Of a stretch of DNA of 44,229 bases, positions 10,287-19,300 are shown piece by piece (the stretch's first letter is position 1; each line of letters opens with the position of its first letter). The translations under genes were made by a program, and so were the position numbers. Source of the stretch: Chloroflexota bacterium (GTDB lineage Bacteria; Chloroflexota; UBA6077; JACCZL01); the NCBI GenBank assembly GCA_020845495.1, contig JADLFM010000087.1:1-44229 (forward strand), given 5' to 3'. The notes below the pieces were generated by a model that was not told the DNA's origin, ran no database searches, and saw only the letters and a list, made by a program, of their open reading frames with translations.

Positions 10287-10301
10287 CCCTCGGCTACCAT
10301 T
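10287..10301 (+). repeat. Right copy of the 15-bp direct repeat
   Basis: Identical to 4358-4372, 5,929 bases away, and the only other copy I found in the window. It lies about 105 bases before the glycerate kinase start and could contain its -10 box (TACCAT). Confidence 0.6.
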
Positions 10302-10406
10302 CGGGGGGCGCCGGACAGCACCAACATGAGATGCCTGGCGCCTGAGGCACCCAAGCACCATGAACGACGTGGAGGCGGCCACGGCCGCCCTCGGGGAGCA
10401 CTGGTT

Positions 10407-11795
10407 ATGACGACCTCGCCGTCCGGCGGCGCCACGATCTCGTTTGGCGAGCGACTACTCGCCGATCCAGTCACCCGGGAGCGCCGCGCGCTCGTGACGC
10501 GGGTCATGTCCGCTGCGCTCGAAGCCGTCGACCCGGCTGAGGCCGTCCGCCGGGCACTCACCCGTGACGGTGGACGACTGACCGTCGGGGACCGGAGCTA
10601 CGATCTCGACCAGTATGAACGGGTGCTGGTGGTGGGCGCGGGCAAGGCGAGTGCACCGATGGCCGTTGCCGTTGAGGAGGTGCTGGGTGAGCGCGTCGCC
10701 GGTGGCCTCGTCGTCGTCAAGCACGGCCACACCGCTCCGACCCGGATCGTCACACTCCGTGAGGCGTCGCACCCGATTCCCGACGAGACCTGCGTGAACG
10801 GCACCGCTGAGCTCGTCTCAGTACTCGACGGAAGCGGGCCGCGCGATCTCGTCATCGTGGTGCTCTCTGGCGGCGGCTCGGCGCTGATGCTGCTGCCTGC
10901 CGCGGGCATCACGCTGGCCGACATGCAGCAGACGACCGATCTGCTGCTACGGGCCGGCGCGACTATCAACGAGTTGAACACGATCCGCAAGCACCTGGAG
11001 CGTGCCAAGGGCGGCGGGCTGGCGCGGCTCGCGGCGCCGTCTGACGTGGTGACGCTCGTCCTCTCGGACGTCGTCGGGAATCCGCTCGACGTTATTGCCT
11101 CTGGCCCGACCGTCCCCGATACGAGCACCTTTGCTGATGCCTGTGCGATCGTCGAGCGTCTCGGCGTCTGGGACCGGCTACCCAGCAGCGTCCTGGAACG
11201 GCTCCAGGCCGGCCGTGCAGGCCGCATCGACGATACGCCGAAGCCGGGCGACCCGATTTTCGAGCGAGTTCAGACAGTCGTGGTCGCGAGCAACGAGCTT
11301 GCGGCGGAAGCGGCCGTGCGGCAGGCTCGCGCTGAGGGACTGGAGCCATTACTGCTCACTACCTACGTCGAAGGCGAAGCTGCCGAGGTCGCGAAGGTCA
11401 TCGCGGCGCTGGCTCGCGAGGAGGCTGCCACGAACCGCCCACTGCCACGTCCCTGCTGCCTCGTACTCGGCGGTGAGACGACGGTCCACGTGCGCGGCGA
11501 TGGCCTGGGCGGGCGGAACCAGGAGCTAGCGCTTGCAGCGGCGCTCAAGATCGCCGGGCTGCACGATGTGATCGTCGTCGCGCTGGCCACCGATGGCAAC
11601 GACGGCCCGACCGACGCCACCGGCGCCCTGGTTGACGGCACCACCGTGCAGCGCGCCCGCGCGCGTGGCCTCGATCCGGAGCAGTTTCTGGCTCGGAACG
11701 ATGCCTATCATTTCTTCGAGCCGCTCGGCGATCTGCTCGTGACCGGTCCGACCAATACGAACGTCAACGATCTGCTGTTCGTCTTCGCCTGGTAG
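10407..11795 (+). CDS. Glycerate 2-kinase (MOFRL family)
   Basis: The 462-residue protein matches the bacterial GckA/MOFRL-type glycerate kinase that phosphorylates D-glycerate to 2-phosphoglycerate with ATP. Family segments include VLVVGAGKASAPMA and VVVLSGGGSALMLLPAAG (phosphate-binding glycine loops), NTIRKHLERAKGGGLARL, and the C-terminal MOFRL domain (LVLGGETTVHVRGDGLGGRN, ATDGNDGPTDATGALVDG, GPTNTNVNDLLF). The length is usual for the family. The ATG at 10407 has GGGGAG eight bases upstream; an in-frame ATG at 10284 would add an unconserved arginine- and proline-rich leader. It is monocistronic, converging on the acyl-ligase operon. A role in glyoxylate/glycerate or sugar-acid catabolism is likely. 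Confidence 0.9.
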   Translation: MTTSPSGGATISFGERLLADPVTRERRALVTRVMSAALEAVDPAEAVRRALTRDGGRLTVGDRSYDLDQYERVLVVGAGKASAPMAVAVEEVLGERVAGGLVVVKHGHTAPTRIVTLREASHPIPDETCVNGTAELVSVLDGSGPRDLVIVVLSGGGSALMLLPAAGITLADMQQTTDLLLRAGATINELNTIRKHLERAKGGGLARLAAPSDVVTLVLSDVVGNPLDVIASGPTVPDTSTFADACAIVERLGVWDRLPSSVLERLQAGRAGRIDDTPKPGDPIFERVQTVVVASNELAAEAAVRQARAEGLEPLLLTTYVEGEAAEVAKVIAALAREEAATNRPLPRPCCLVLGGETTVHVRGDGLGGRNQELALAAALKIAGLHDVIVVALATDGNDGPTDATGALVDGTTVQRARARGLDPEQFLARNDAYHFFEPLGDLLVTGPTNTNVNDLLFVFAW

Positions 11796-11897
11796 GCCGA
11801 CCTGCTCGGAACACGGCCCAGGCGGCCTGCATCGGCCACTTCGCATGTTGAGTCGGCCGTCTCGACCTGTCCCAGCGGGAGAGGCCGCGCGCAACGC

Positions 11898-11939
11898 GGG
11901 TGAGGGTGCCCTCGCAGGTCTCGGCAAGAGCCCTCACCC
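11898..11939. repeat. Intergenic inverted repeat (GGGTGAGGG/CCCTCACCC)
   Basis: A 9-bp inverted repeat (11898-11906 with 11931-11939) in a CCCAGCGGGAGAGG-rich spacer between convergent genes. Its GGGAGAG and GGTGAGGG words recur at 19565-19611, so both may belong to one dispersed intergenic element family. It may also terminate both genes. Confidence 0.5.
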
Positions 11940-11974
11940 AACGCACCCAGCGGGAAGTGAGCGGGAGTGGGAGC

Positions 11975-13321
11975 TTAGCGAGTACGAACCTTCTTGTAGC
12001 GGGCGCTGACGGCCGTCTCGCTGGCGATCTCCAGCCGGACCGGGATCTTGTAGCGGGCCAGTCGATCGCGGGCGAAGACGCGCATCCGCCGGGTGAGCGT
12101 GTCGAGCGGCTCCGGCTCGTCGAGGACGACGCGGGCCGCTACCAGGTGGCCGGTGATCGCGTTCGCCTCCCCGAAGACGGTCACATCCCGAACGTTGTCC
12201 AACTCCAGCAGCACGCTCTCGACCTCGGCCGGATAGACCTTGTTCCCGCCGACGTTGATGATGTCGGTCACGCGCCCCAGGATCTTGATGTACTCGCCAT
12301 CCACCTCCACCTGATCCTGGGTGTTCATCCAACCCTCGGCGTCGAAGGGGCTTGGCGCATTGAGGTAGCCGAGCATCGCCGAGCGGGAACGGATCCAGAG
12401 GATACCGTCGACGACCTTCGTTTCGACACCCTCACCACCGACCTTCACCCACAGCGAGCCGTCCTCGCGCGACTTCGAGCGCAGCACCCCAAGCTCGGAG
12501 AGGCCGTAGGTCTGCTGAAGCTTGACACCCGGTAGCTCGGCCCGCAGCCGGTCGAGCGTCGTCTGGGGCATCACCTCGGTGCCGTACGTCACCAGCCGCA
12601 GTGACGACAGGTCGTAGCGGCGGTGCGCGCCAGATATCAGAAGCAGGCTCAGGAAGGTGGGCGAGGCCGGCAGCAGTTCGATGCGGTGCCGCTCCACCAG
12701 ATCACAGACAGCCTCCGGGTCGCGGTGCTCGGTCGCGACGACCGTGCCGCCGTTCGAGAGCGCGTAGAACAACGTATTCAGGCCGCCCATGTGGTCGAAG
12801 AGCAGGAACGTCAGCGTGACGAGCCGCTGCCGCGTGACCGTGAACTTCTCCAGTATTCGGCCGAAGTCGTGGACGGCGGCCTTACTCTTGCCGGTCGAGC
12901 CGGAGCTATAGAGCACCAGCCCGGGCGTCGCCCGGCGGCGTAGCTCGGCCAGGAGCGGATGGATCGGCTCGGCAGATTCGACCGCTTCAATCTGCCAGGC
13001 GTCGTCGCGGTTGAAGCGGACGAGCGTCTCGACCTGTCCGACCTGGAGGAACTCGGCGTGATGGGCCGACGTGGCACCGGTCAGCGGGACGACGAGTGCG
13101 CCTCGGTCGACGAGCGCCAGCAGCAGCGCACAGGCGTTCGGTGAGTAGTCCCCGACGATCGCGACGATCTGGCCGGGCTGTACACCCTGTGCATCGAGCC
13201 GCTCGTTCCAGGCAGCCCGGCGCCGCAGCAACTCGGCGTAGGTCGTCGCCTCGTCCCGCCAGACGATGGCGGGACGGTCCGCCACCTCCGCCATGCGCTC
13301 GTACAGCCACTCCAGGTGCAT
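11975..13321 (-). CDS. AMP-forming acyl/fatty-acid ligase (ANL superfamily)
   Basis: The 448-residue protein is an adenylate-forming enzyme. The ATP loop is LVLYSSGSTGKSKAA at about residues 137-151, then TYGTEVMP, QQTYGLSELG (motif A5), YIKILGRVTDIINVGGNKV (hinge and A8) and a C-terminal RYKKVR that supplies the final lysine. It is shorter than typical acyl-CoA synthetases. It would activate a carboxylic acid with ATP and load it onto CoA or, given its neighbours, onto the acyl carrier protein encoded two genes upstream in the operon. AGGAGA lies seven bases before the start. It is the last gene of the run lgt, acyltransferase, ACP, SDR, ligase. The acid is unknown; no condensation or amino-acid-specific domain is attached. 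Confidence 0.88.
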   Translation of the reverse strand: MHLEWLYERMAEVADRPAIVWRDEATTYAELLRRRAAWNERLDAQGVQPGQIVAIVGDYSPNACALLLALVDRGALVVPLTGATSAHHAEFLQVGQVETLVRFNRDDAWQIEAVESAEPIHPLLAELRRRATPGLVLYSSGSTGKSKAAVHDFGRILEKFTVTRQRLVTLTFLLFDHMGGLNTLFYALSNGGTVVATEHRDPEAVCDLVERHRIELLPASPTFLSLLLISGAHRRYDLSSLRLVTYGTEVMPQTTLDRLRAELPGVKLQQTYGLSELGVLRSKSREDGSLWVKVGGEGVETKVVDGILWIRSRSAMLGYLNAPSPFDAEGWMNTQDQVEVDGEYIKILGRVTDIINVGGNKVYPAEVESVLLELDNVRDVTVFGEANAITGHLVAARVVLDEPEPLDTLTRRMRVFARDRLARYKIPVRLEIASETAVSARYKKVRTR

Positions 13322-13450
13322 GCGTGTGTCTCCTGAGGTATCTCCCTCACACTTTGAACGAAGCGCGAGGCTCTGGCGGGCCGACGAGGGGTGGAACGAC
13401 CGCGCTCCTGGCTGCGCCGATCTGGTGAGACGGCTCGTTCAAGAGGCCGA

Positions 13451-14230
13451 TCAGGCGCCGCCGAGATAAATGACCTGACCCGTCACGTAGTCGCTCCGCC
13501 TGCTGGTGAAGAAGTCCACCACGTTCGCCACGTCTTCGAAGGTGCCGAGCCGCTTGACGGCCAGCGTATTCACCAGCCGGTCGATCTTGTCGCGGGGGAC
13601 CGACTTGATCAAGTCTGTTTCGATGGGCGTCGGCGCGACGACGTTACAGGTGATCCCCAACGGCCCGACCTCACGGGCGAAGATCTGGCTGAACGTGACT
13701 ACGGCGCTCTTGGAGGCCGCGTACATCGCCTCGCCTTCAAGGCGTAGCGGCGCGGCCACCGAGCCGAGGTTCACGATGCGGCCGTAGCGACGCCGCTGCA
13801 TCAGCCGCGCTGCTTCCCGGCAGACCAGGAACGTGCCAGTAACGTTCGTCTCCAGAATTCGGCTGACGGTCGCGACCGGCGTCAGCAGCGTGTGGTTCAT
13901 CGAGGCGATACCGGCGTTGTTCACCAGGATATCGAGCCGCCCATGGCGGCTGGCGATCGACTGCATCATCTGGCGCACCTGGCCTTCGTCGAGGACGTCG
14001 GCGAGATGATGGTGGTAGCCGTCCAGTGTCCACTCCGGCGCCTGTCGGCTGCATCCCTCGACCAGCGCGCCCTTCGCGACGAAGTGCTCCACGAGCGCCT
14101 TCCCGATGCCCTTACGGGTGCCGGTGACGAGCACCACTTCCCGCTCTGGCCGCTCTGAGCTCGATGCCTGAGCGGCCGAGTCGTCGGCCGACGCGTTTCC
14201 GGCCGCTGGCGTCTCAGCCACCGGCGCCAT
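13451..14230 (-). CDS. SDR-family oxidoreductase, FabG-like
   Basis: The 259-residue product has a low-complexity N-terminal tail of about 30 residues, then the Rossmann motif TGTRKGIG (36-43), DILVNNAGIASMNH, and the catalytic YAASK with Y170 and K174; it ends at the cofactor-domain GQVIYLGGA typical of FabG-like reductases. It would reduce a 3-keto or similar carbonyl using NAD(P)H, plausibly on an acyl chain held by the adjacent ACP. The ATG at 14230 is chosen; a GTG six bases upstream is possible. The start overlaps the ACP gene by 17 bases, so the two are translationally linked. Confidence 0.88.
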   Translation of the reverse strand: MAPVAETPAAGNASADDSAAQASSSERPEREVVLVTGTRKGIGKALVEHFVAKGALVEGCSRQAPEWTLDGYHHHLADVLDEGQVRQMMQSIASRHGRLDILVNNAGIASMNHTLLTPVATVSRILETNVTGTFLVCREAARLMQRRRYGRIVNLGSVAAPLRLEGEAMYAASKSAVVTFSQIFAREVGPLGITCNVVAPTPIETDLIKSVPRDKIDRLVNTLAVKRLGTFEDVANVVDFFTSRRSDYVTGQVIYLGGA

Positions 14231-14522
14231 CCCCACGAGAGACCGCCAATGCGTAGTCGGCCAACGTTCCGACAGTGCGGAACGGACTGTGACGCTGTGA
14301 CATCGCGCGGTCGTCGGCGAGGGTGACGGAGGCGCCGTGCTCTCCTTGGAGGCGCTGTTCGACGCCGACGATCACGCCGACGAGGCCCAGCGAGTCGATG
14401 GGCGAGTTTCGGCCGACGAGCGGCGTATCCTCAGTGAGCGGCCCGGAGGTGTCGGTGCCGTCCGCTTCCAACTGATCGCGGAGCGCCGCGAGGACGATCG
14501 AGACGAGGCTAGCTCTAGTCAT
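14214..14522 (-). CDS. Acyl carrier protein (PP-binding domain)
   Basis: This small protein (102 residues) has the carrier fold: a helix 1 region (SLVSIVLAALRDQLEA), a loop, then SPIDSLGLVGVIVGVEQRL, where S44 in I-D-S-L is the likely phosphopantetheine attachment serine, then TVGTLADYAL as the last helix. Carrier proteins hold acyl intermediates as thioesters. Its position between an acyltransferase and an SDR/AMP-ligase pair indicates a dedicated carrier rather than the fatty-acid-synthase ACP. Candidate ATGs at 14528 and 14522 follow a CTGGGG sequence; I chose 14522 for spacing. The helix II and III part departs from canonical FabC-type ACPs and carries an insert rich in Asp, Arg and Ser. 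Confidence 0.8.
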   Translation of the reverse strand: MTRASLVSIVLAALRDQLEADGTDTSGPLTEDTPLVGRNSPIDSLGLVGVIVGVEQRLQGEHGASVTLADDRAMSQRHSPFRTVGTLADYALAVSRGDGAGG

Positions 14523-14646
14523 GCACATGTCCCCAGGAGGTTTCGGTAGTGGCACGGATCACGTCGGGCCGGCGCACCCGGCGAAGGGTCACGGTGCACA
14601 GGCCTGGCCGCGTTGTCCCATGAGCCGCTGCACGGGTGCGCTCGTC

Positions 14647-15264
14647 TCAGCGGTCGCCCCACGGTAGCTGACGGACGACGCGGGCCGGATTCCCCTCGAC
14701 GTAACTGTTTGGCGGCACGTCGGCGGTCACGACGCTACCTGCTCCAACGATGCTGCCCTGCCCAATCGTGACGCCCGGCAGGATCAGCGCGGCGAGCCCG
14801 ACCCAGGCGCCGCGCTCGATGGTGACCGGCTTGGCCAGGATATGGGGCATCATGCGCCGTGATCCTGGGCCGATAGAATGCGTGGCGGTGTAGATCCGCA
14901 CGAACGGCCCGATGCTCGCGTTCTCGTCGATCCGGACGAGCCCGTCGACGTCGATCGTGACGTCGGTTGAGATCAGCGCATTGCGCCCGACGATCAAGTT
15001 CTCGACGAACGAGTCGGTGCCGCCGATGATGCGGATCGGCCCGAGGAATGAGGCGCCCTCGCCGATCTGGAACCCGGCGGCGCGGTAGAGGCGAGCTACC
15101 AGCGGCCCGGCGGTGAACAGCGGGATCATTCGGCTCGCCTGGTACGCCGCCACATACGCAGGGCGCACTCCGCCGAGTATCGAGCCGGTGTACTCGCGGA
15201 TGCGTCGGGCGGTAGGTGCAGCCCGGGCGCTGGCTCCATGCCCGAGTCTAACGACGAGGCTCAC
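14647..15264 (-). CDS. Left-handed beta-helix (hexapeptide) acyltransferase
   Basis: The 205-residue protein carries hexapeptide repeats from about residue 65 onwards (IGEGASFLGPIRI, IVGRNALIS, ASIGPFVRI, IERGAWVGLAALILPGVTIG, GSIVGAGSVVTADV) and closes with NSYVEGNPARVVR, the usual end of NodL/LacA/WbbJ-like O-acetyltransferases. The catalytic His is likely in TATHSIG. It transfers acetyl or acyl groups to a sugar or lipid hydroxyl. It starts with GTG; the AAGGAG ribosome site is the last codons of lgt, whose stop is only four bases away, so the pair is coupled. The acceptor is unknown. It may use the acyl group carried by the downstream ACP. Confidence 0.85.
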   Translation of the reverse strand: MSLVVRLGHGASARAAPTARRIREYTGSILGGVRPAYVAAYQASRMIPLFTAGPLVARLYRAAGFQIGEGASFLGPIRIIGGTDSFVENLIVGRNALISTDVTIDVDGLVRIDENASIGPFVRIYTATHSIGPGSRRMMPHILAKPVTIERGAWVGLAALILPGVTIGQGSIVGAGSVVTADVPPNSYVEGNPARVVRQLPWGDR

Positions 15265-15268
15265 GCGC

Positions 15269-16129
15269 TCACTCCTTCACCGCTCCTGGGCTCGTCGCAG
15301 CCCGTCGTCTCGGCCGGGCGGCGGGCTGTGGGCGTTCCTCGCGATCGCCCTGTTGACGCTGGCTGCGCACGTACAAGAAGACCAGGATCCAGATGGCGAT
15401 GGCTCCGACGGTGAACGCCAGGAATTGCGCCTGGCTCAATCCCCAGACGAACGGCTGATCGAGTCGGAAGAACTGCACCACGAATCGCCCGGCCGAGTAC
15501 AGCGCGATCATCGTCCAGAAGACCATTGAATCGCGCGGCAGGGTGCGTCGGTGGAGCAGCCAGAGGCAGAAGGACAAGACCGCCACATCCCAGACCAGTT
15601 CGTACCCGACCGCCAAGTGCACCGGCACGTTCAGGTCGCCAAGCGTGTCCGGGTGGGTATAGCGCACCGACCATGGGACGCCGGTTGCGGCGCCGTGGTG
15701 TTCTCCGTTGATAACGTCGCCAAGCCGGCCGATCGCCATGCCGAGCATCAGGCCCAGGCCGCCAAGGTCGAGCAGCCGCGTCGCCGAGAGACCGCGAATC
15801 CGGCAATAGATCGCGCCGCCGATTGGTCCGCCGATAATCGAGCCCCAGATCGCCAACCCGCCCTCGTTGACCCGTAGGATCATCGTCGGGCTCTTGGCGT
15901 AGTAATCCCAGGCATCGACGACGTGGAACAGACGTGCGCCCACGATCCCGCCGACGACGCACCAGAGCGCCAGCGACATAATGTCGTCTTCGGTGAAGCC
16001 CCGCTCGACGGCCAGCCGGGTCGTCAGCCAGATACCGGCCAGGACGCCGACGGCCGTGAAGAAGCCGTGCCAGGTGACCATCAGCGGGCCGAGGCGGACG
16101 AGCACCGGGTCGATGGCGATCTCGATCAT
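15269..16129 (-). CDS. lgt: Prolipoprotein diacylglyceryl transferase
   Basis: The 286-residue membrane protein moves diacylglycerol from phosphatidylglycerol to the lipobox cysteine of prelipoproteins. Visible family features are the N-terminal TWHGFFTAVGVLAG (helix 1), the NEGGLAIWGSIIGGPIGG segment, the Lgt signature as GRLGDVINGEHHG, GYELVWDV, and SAGRFVVQFFRLDQ with the conserved Arg near the end. The signature position usually occupied by Asn in GRxGNxxN is Asp here. About seven membrane helices are present, with a basic, disordered C-terminal tail. Several genes in this window encode lipoproteins that would be its substrates. On the minus strand a TATACT hexamer at 16212-16217 could be its -10 box. 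It heads the acyltransferase/ACP run. Confidence 0.93.
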   Translation of the reverse strand: MIEIAIDPVLVRLGPLMVTWHGFFTAVGVLAGIWLTTRLAVERGFTEDDIMSLALWCVVGGIVGARLFHVVDAWDYYAKSPTMILRVNEGGLAIWGSIIGGPIGGAIYCRIRGLSATRLLDLGGLGLMLGMAIGRLGDVINGEHHGAATGVPWSVRYTHPDTLGDLNVPVHLAVGYELVWDVAVLSFCLWLLHRRTLPRDSMVFWTMIALYSAGRFVVQFFRLDQPFVWGLSQAQFLAFTVGAIAIWILVFLYVRSQRQQGDREERPQPAARPRRRAATSPGAVKE

Positions 16130-16310
16130 GATCGTCCGACACCCTTCACACGTGGTCTGCGAACTGGCGCCCGCTGTGACGCTCTCGCGACGAGGCAGCC
16201 GGCGTGCCAGGAGTATAAACTCTCACCAGGGGAGCGCTCCGCGTCGGTGCCGGCCGGGGCGTTGAGGGCCATTCCGAGCCGGTTCCTCTCAACCTGGAGT
16301 CTGGACGTCG

Positions 16311-19300
16311 GTGCTGATCCTGCATGGAGCGTGGGGCGTTGAGCGGAACACGGGTGATGCCGCCTTCCTCCTCTGGGCCGAGAGCAGCCAGCGCGGGGCT
16401 AGCGACGAGGCTGCTGCTCCCGTCGATGCCGCTGCCTCGCGTGAGGCCGCATCCGCGCGCCTCCATCCATTCCAGGCGCCTGTCCGCGATCTCCGCCAGG
16501 CGCTCGCCGCACTCGCCAGCTTGACCGGGCGGGCCGTGGCTGACGTGCAGTCGACGGCCGCATCCTGGGACATTCGGCTGCCGACGTGTGAGGCGACGCC
16601 GCTGCCGTCCCCGGAGGCGTGCGCGGCCGGGGTGTTGGCAGTCGGTGAGCCGGGCGATGGGGCTGATGGCAGGGCAGGCCAGCCTGGGTCAGCAGAGGAG
16701 GTGATGCTCGGCACCTGGAGGGTGCGTGGGCGCGCCGTGCCGGCCAGTCAGGCCGTCTGGTTGCTCGCGCTCTTGCCGGCCGCCGACGGGCCATTGGCGT
16801 CCGATCTGGTGCTCGGGGCAGATGCGCGCTACTGGCGAGGCGTCGCCAAGCTCGCCCTCGAGCTCGTGGCTCGCGAGCGCTTCGTGCCAGTGCTCGAGAT
16901 CCGGCGCGGCGCCCGAGCTCGATGGCGGCCGGTCCTCTCCGAGCCACACGATGCTGCCCGGTTCGCAGTGCTTGCGCGGGCGATGCCGCCGGCTTGCCGC
17001 GCAGCGGGCACGACCGCCCAGGGCGCAGCGACGGTGCTCTCTCGCTCGCTTGGCGCTATGGTCGATGCGCTCGTCGTGAATGGTATCGTCGAAGCCGGCC
17101 TTGCCGAGACCGACGAATGCGAGGACGGCCACGACCTTTCGCGCCCCGTGACCGCCGCCGATGCCTGGCTTCGCGCGATGGCGATGGGGACCAGCCTCGT
17201 TCTCGAAGGCCCGTACGATCTCACCGCATTCGCCGAGCGTGTCGGCGAGTGGGCGGCCCCGGCCGGCGGCGTCGCCACGGCGGACTCGTTCCGGACCTGC
17301 TTCCGCCTCGACGCGCCCGAGAGCGTCCCGAAGAAGAAGGCCGCCGACGCCATCTGGACCCTCCGCTTCCTGCTCCAGGCGGTCGACGACCCGACCCTGC
17401 TGGTCGAGGCCGAGCGTGTCTGGGAGGAGCGTGGCGACGCCCTGGAAGTGTTTCGGCGCCGCCTCGACCGGCCTCAGGAGCACGTCCTCGGCGACCTTGG
17501 CCGGGCGGCTCGTCTGTTCCCGCCCCTCGAACGAGGGCTGGCCACACCCCGTCCAACCCATTGCGCACTCACCACTGTCGAGGCGTACCAGTTTCTGCGC
17601 GAGGCCGCGCCCCTCCTCGAAGATAGCGGCTTCGGGGTGCTGGTGCCGCCGTGGTGGAGCCCGCGCGGTACCAGCCAGGTGGGCGTGCGGCTGCGGCTGG
17701 GCTCGTCCGGCACGGATGGCGCGAGCGGCTTGCTCGGCCAGGACCGGCTCGTCAGCTTCGATTGGAAGCTGGCGCTCGGCGATGAGGAGATCGACCCGGC
17801 CGAGTTCAAGCGGCTGGCTCGCCTGAAGGTGCCGCTCGTCAAGGTGCGCGGCCAATGGGTGGAACTGGATGCGCGCAAGATCGAAGAGGCCATTGCCTTC
17901 TGGGAGAAACGGCGGCGCAGCAAGTCCTTGACGGCGGCCGAGGCGTTGCGTGTCGCGCTCGGCTCGACCGAGGAGGCGCCCGGCCTGCCGGTCGTCGAGG
18001 TGAGCGCCGAGGGCTGGCTGGCCGAGCTCCTGGATCGGCTGGATGAGGGTGAGGCCGTTCCCGACACGTTCGAGACACCGTCAGGCTTCGTCGGCACGCT
18101 CCGAGAGTATCAGGCGCGGGGGGCTGCCTGGCTCCAATTCTTGGCCGCGCATGGGCTGGGCGGCTGCCTGGCCGACGATATGGGGCTGGGCAAAACGATC
18201 CAGTACATCGCGTTCTTGATGGCGAACCGTCTGCCCGAGGCAACACGCGCTCCGGCCCTGCTGGTCTGCCCCACGTCGGTGCTCGGCAACTGGCGGCGTG
18301 AGCTCCAGCGCTTCTCACCGGACCTGAACATCTACGTCCACCACGGTCCGGACCGTCGCCTCAACGAGCGATTCGCCGAGGCCGTTGCCGGCCGCGATCT
18401 CGTCCTCACCACCTACTCGCTGGTCGACCGCGACGAGGCGACGCTTCGGGGGGTCGACTGGGCGGGACTCGTCCTCGACGAGGCCCAGAACGTCAAGAAC
18501 CCCGCGACCCGACGGGCCAGGGCGGTGCGAACCTTCCGAGGCCGCTACCGTTTTGCCATGACCGGGACGCCCGTCGAAAATCGCCTGGCCGAGCTATGGG
18601 CGATCCTTGACTTCCTGAACCCGGGCTATCTCGGCTCGCGAGAGGGGTTCCGCCGCGCCTTTGCGGTACCTATCGAGCGGTGGCAGAGCGCCGAACGGGC
18701 GGCGAGGCTTCGCACCCTGGTACGGCCATTCGTCCTTCGACGCGTCAAGACCGACCCGAACGTGATTCAAGATCTGCCCGACAAACTCGAATCGCGCGTG
18801 TACTGCACCCTGACCCGCGAGCAGGCGACGCTCTATCAGGCTGTGGTCGACGGCATGTTGCGCGATATCGACGATGCGAATGGCATCGAGCGACGGGGTC
18901 GGGTGCTGGCCGCCCTCTTGCGGCTGAAGCAGGTCTGCAACCATCCCGCCAACTACCTCGGAGAAGGCGATCGTCGACCGCTGGGCGGCCGAAGTGGCAA
19001 GCTCGCCCGTCTCGAAGAGATGCTGGAAGAGGTCATCGATGAGGACGAGGCAGCGCTCGTGTTCACGCAGTTTTCGGAGTTTGGCGGGCGGCTGCGCGAG
19101 TACCTCCAGGGCCGGCTCGGGCGCGAGGTGCTGTTCCTGCACGGCGGGACGCCCGTTCGCGCCCGTGACGCGATGGTCGCCCGCTTCCAGCGTTCGGATG
19201 GCCCGCCCGTCTTCCTGCTCTCGCTCAAGGCCGGCGGCATCGGGCTGAACCTGACCCGCGCCACCCACGTCTTTCACTTTGACCGCTGGTGGAATCCGGC

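Larger units (their letters stand above)
9650..10406. other. Long intergenic region at the right edge of the low-GC block
   Basis: No gene is recognised here. The left part (to about 10130) is relatively AT-rich and holds a good plus-strand promoter at 9698-9725 followed by an inverted repeat. An open plus-strand frame at about 9941-10090 ends in a charged, protein-like peptide but has no start codon supported by a ribosome site; it could be a gene remnant. The right part (10156-10301) returns to high GC and contains a 51-base direct repeat and the second copy of the 15-bp edge repeat. Confidence 0.5.

Noticed and set aside
4358..10301. tRNA attachment site for an integrative element
   Set aside because: The 15-bp repeat does not match a tRNA 3' end, no tRNA gene is seen, and no integrase is encoded in the block.
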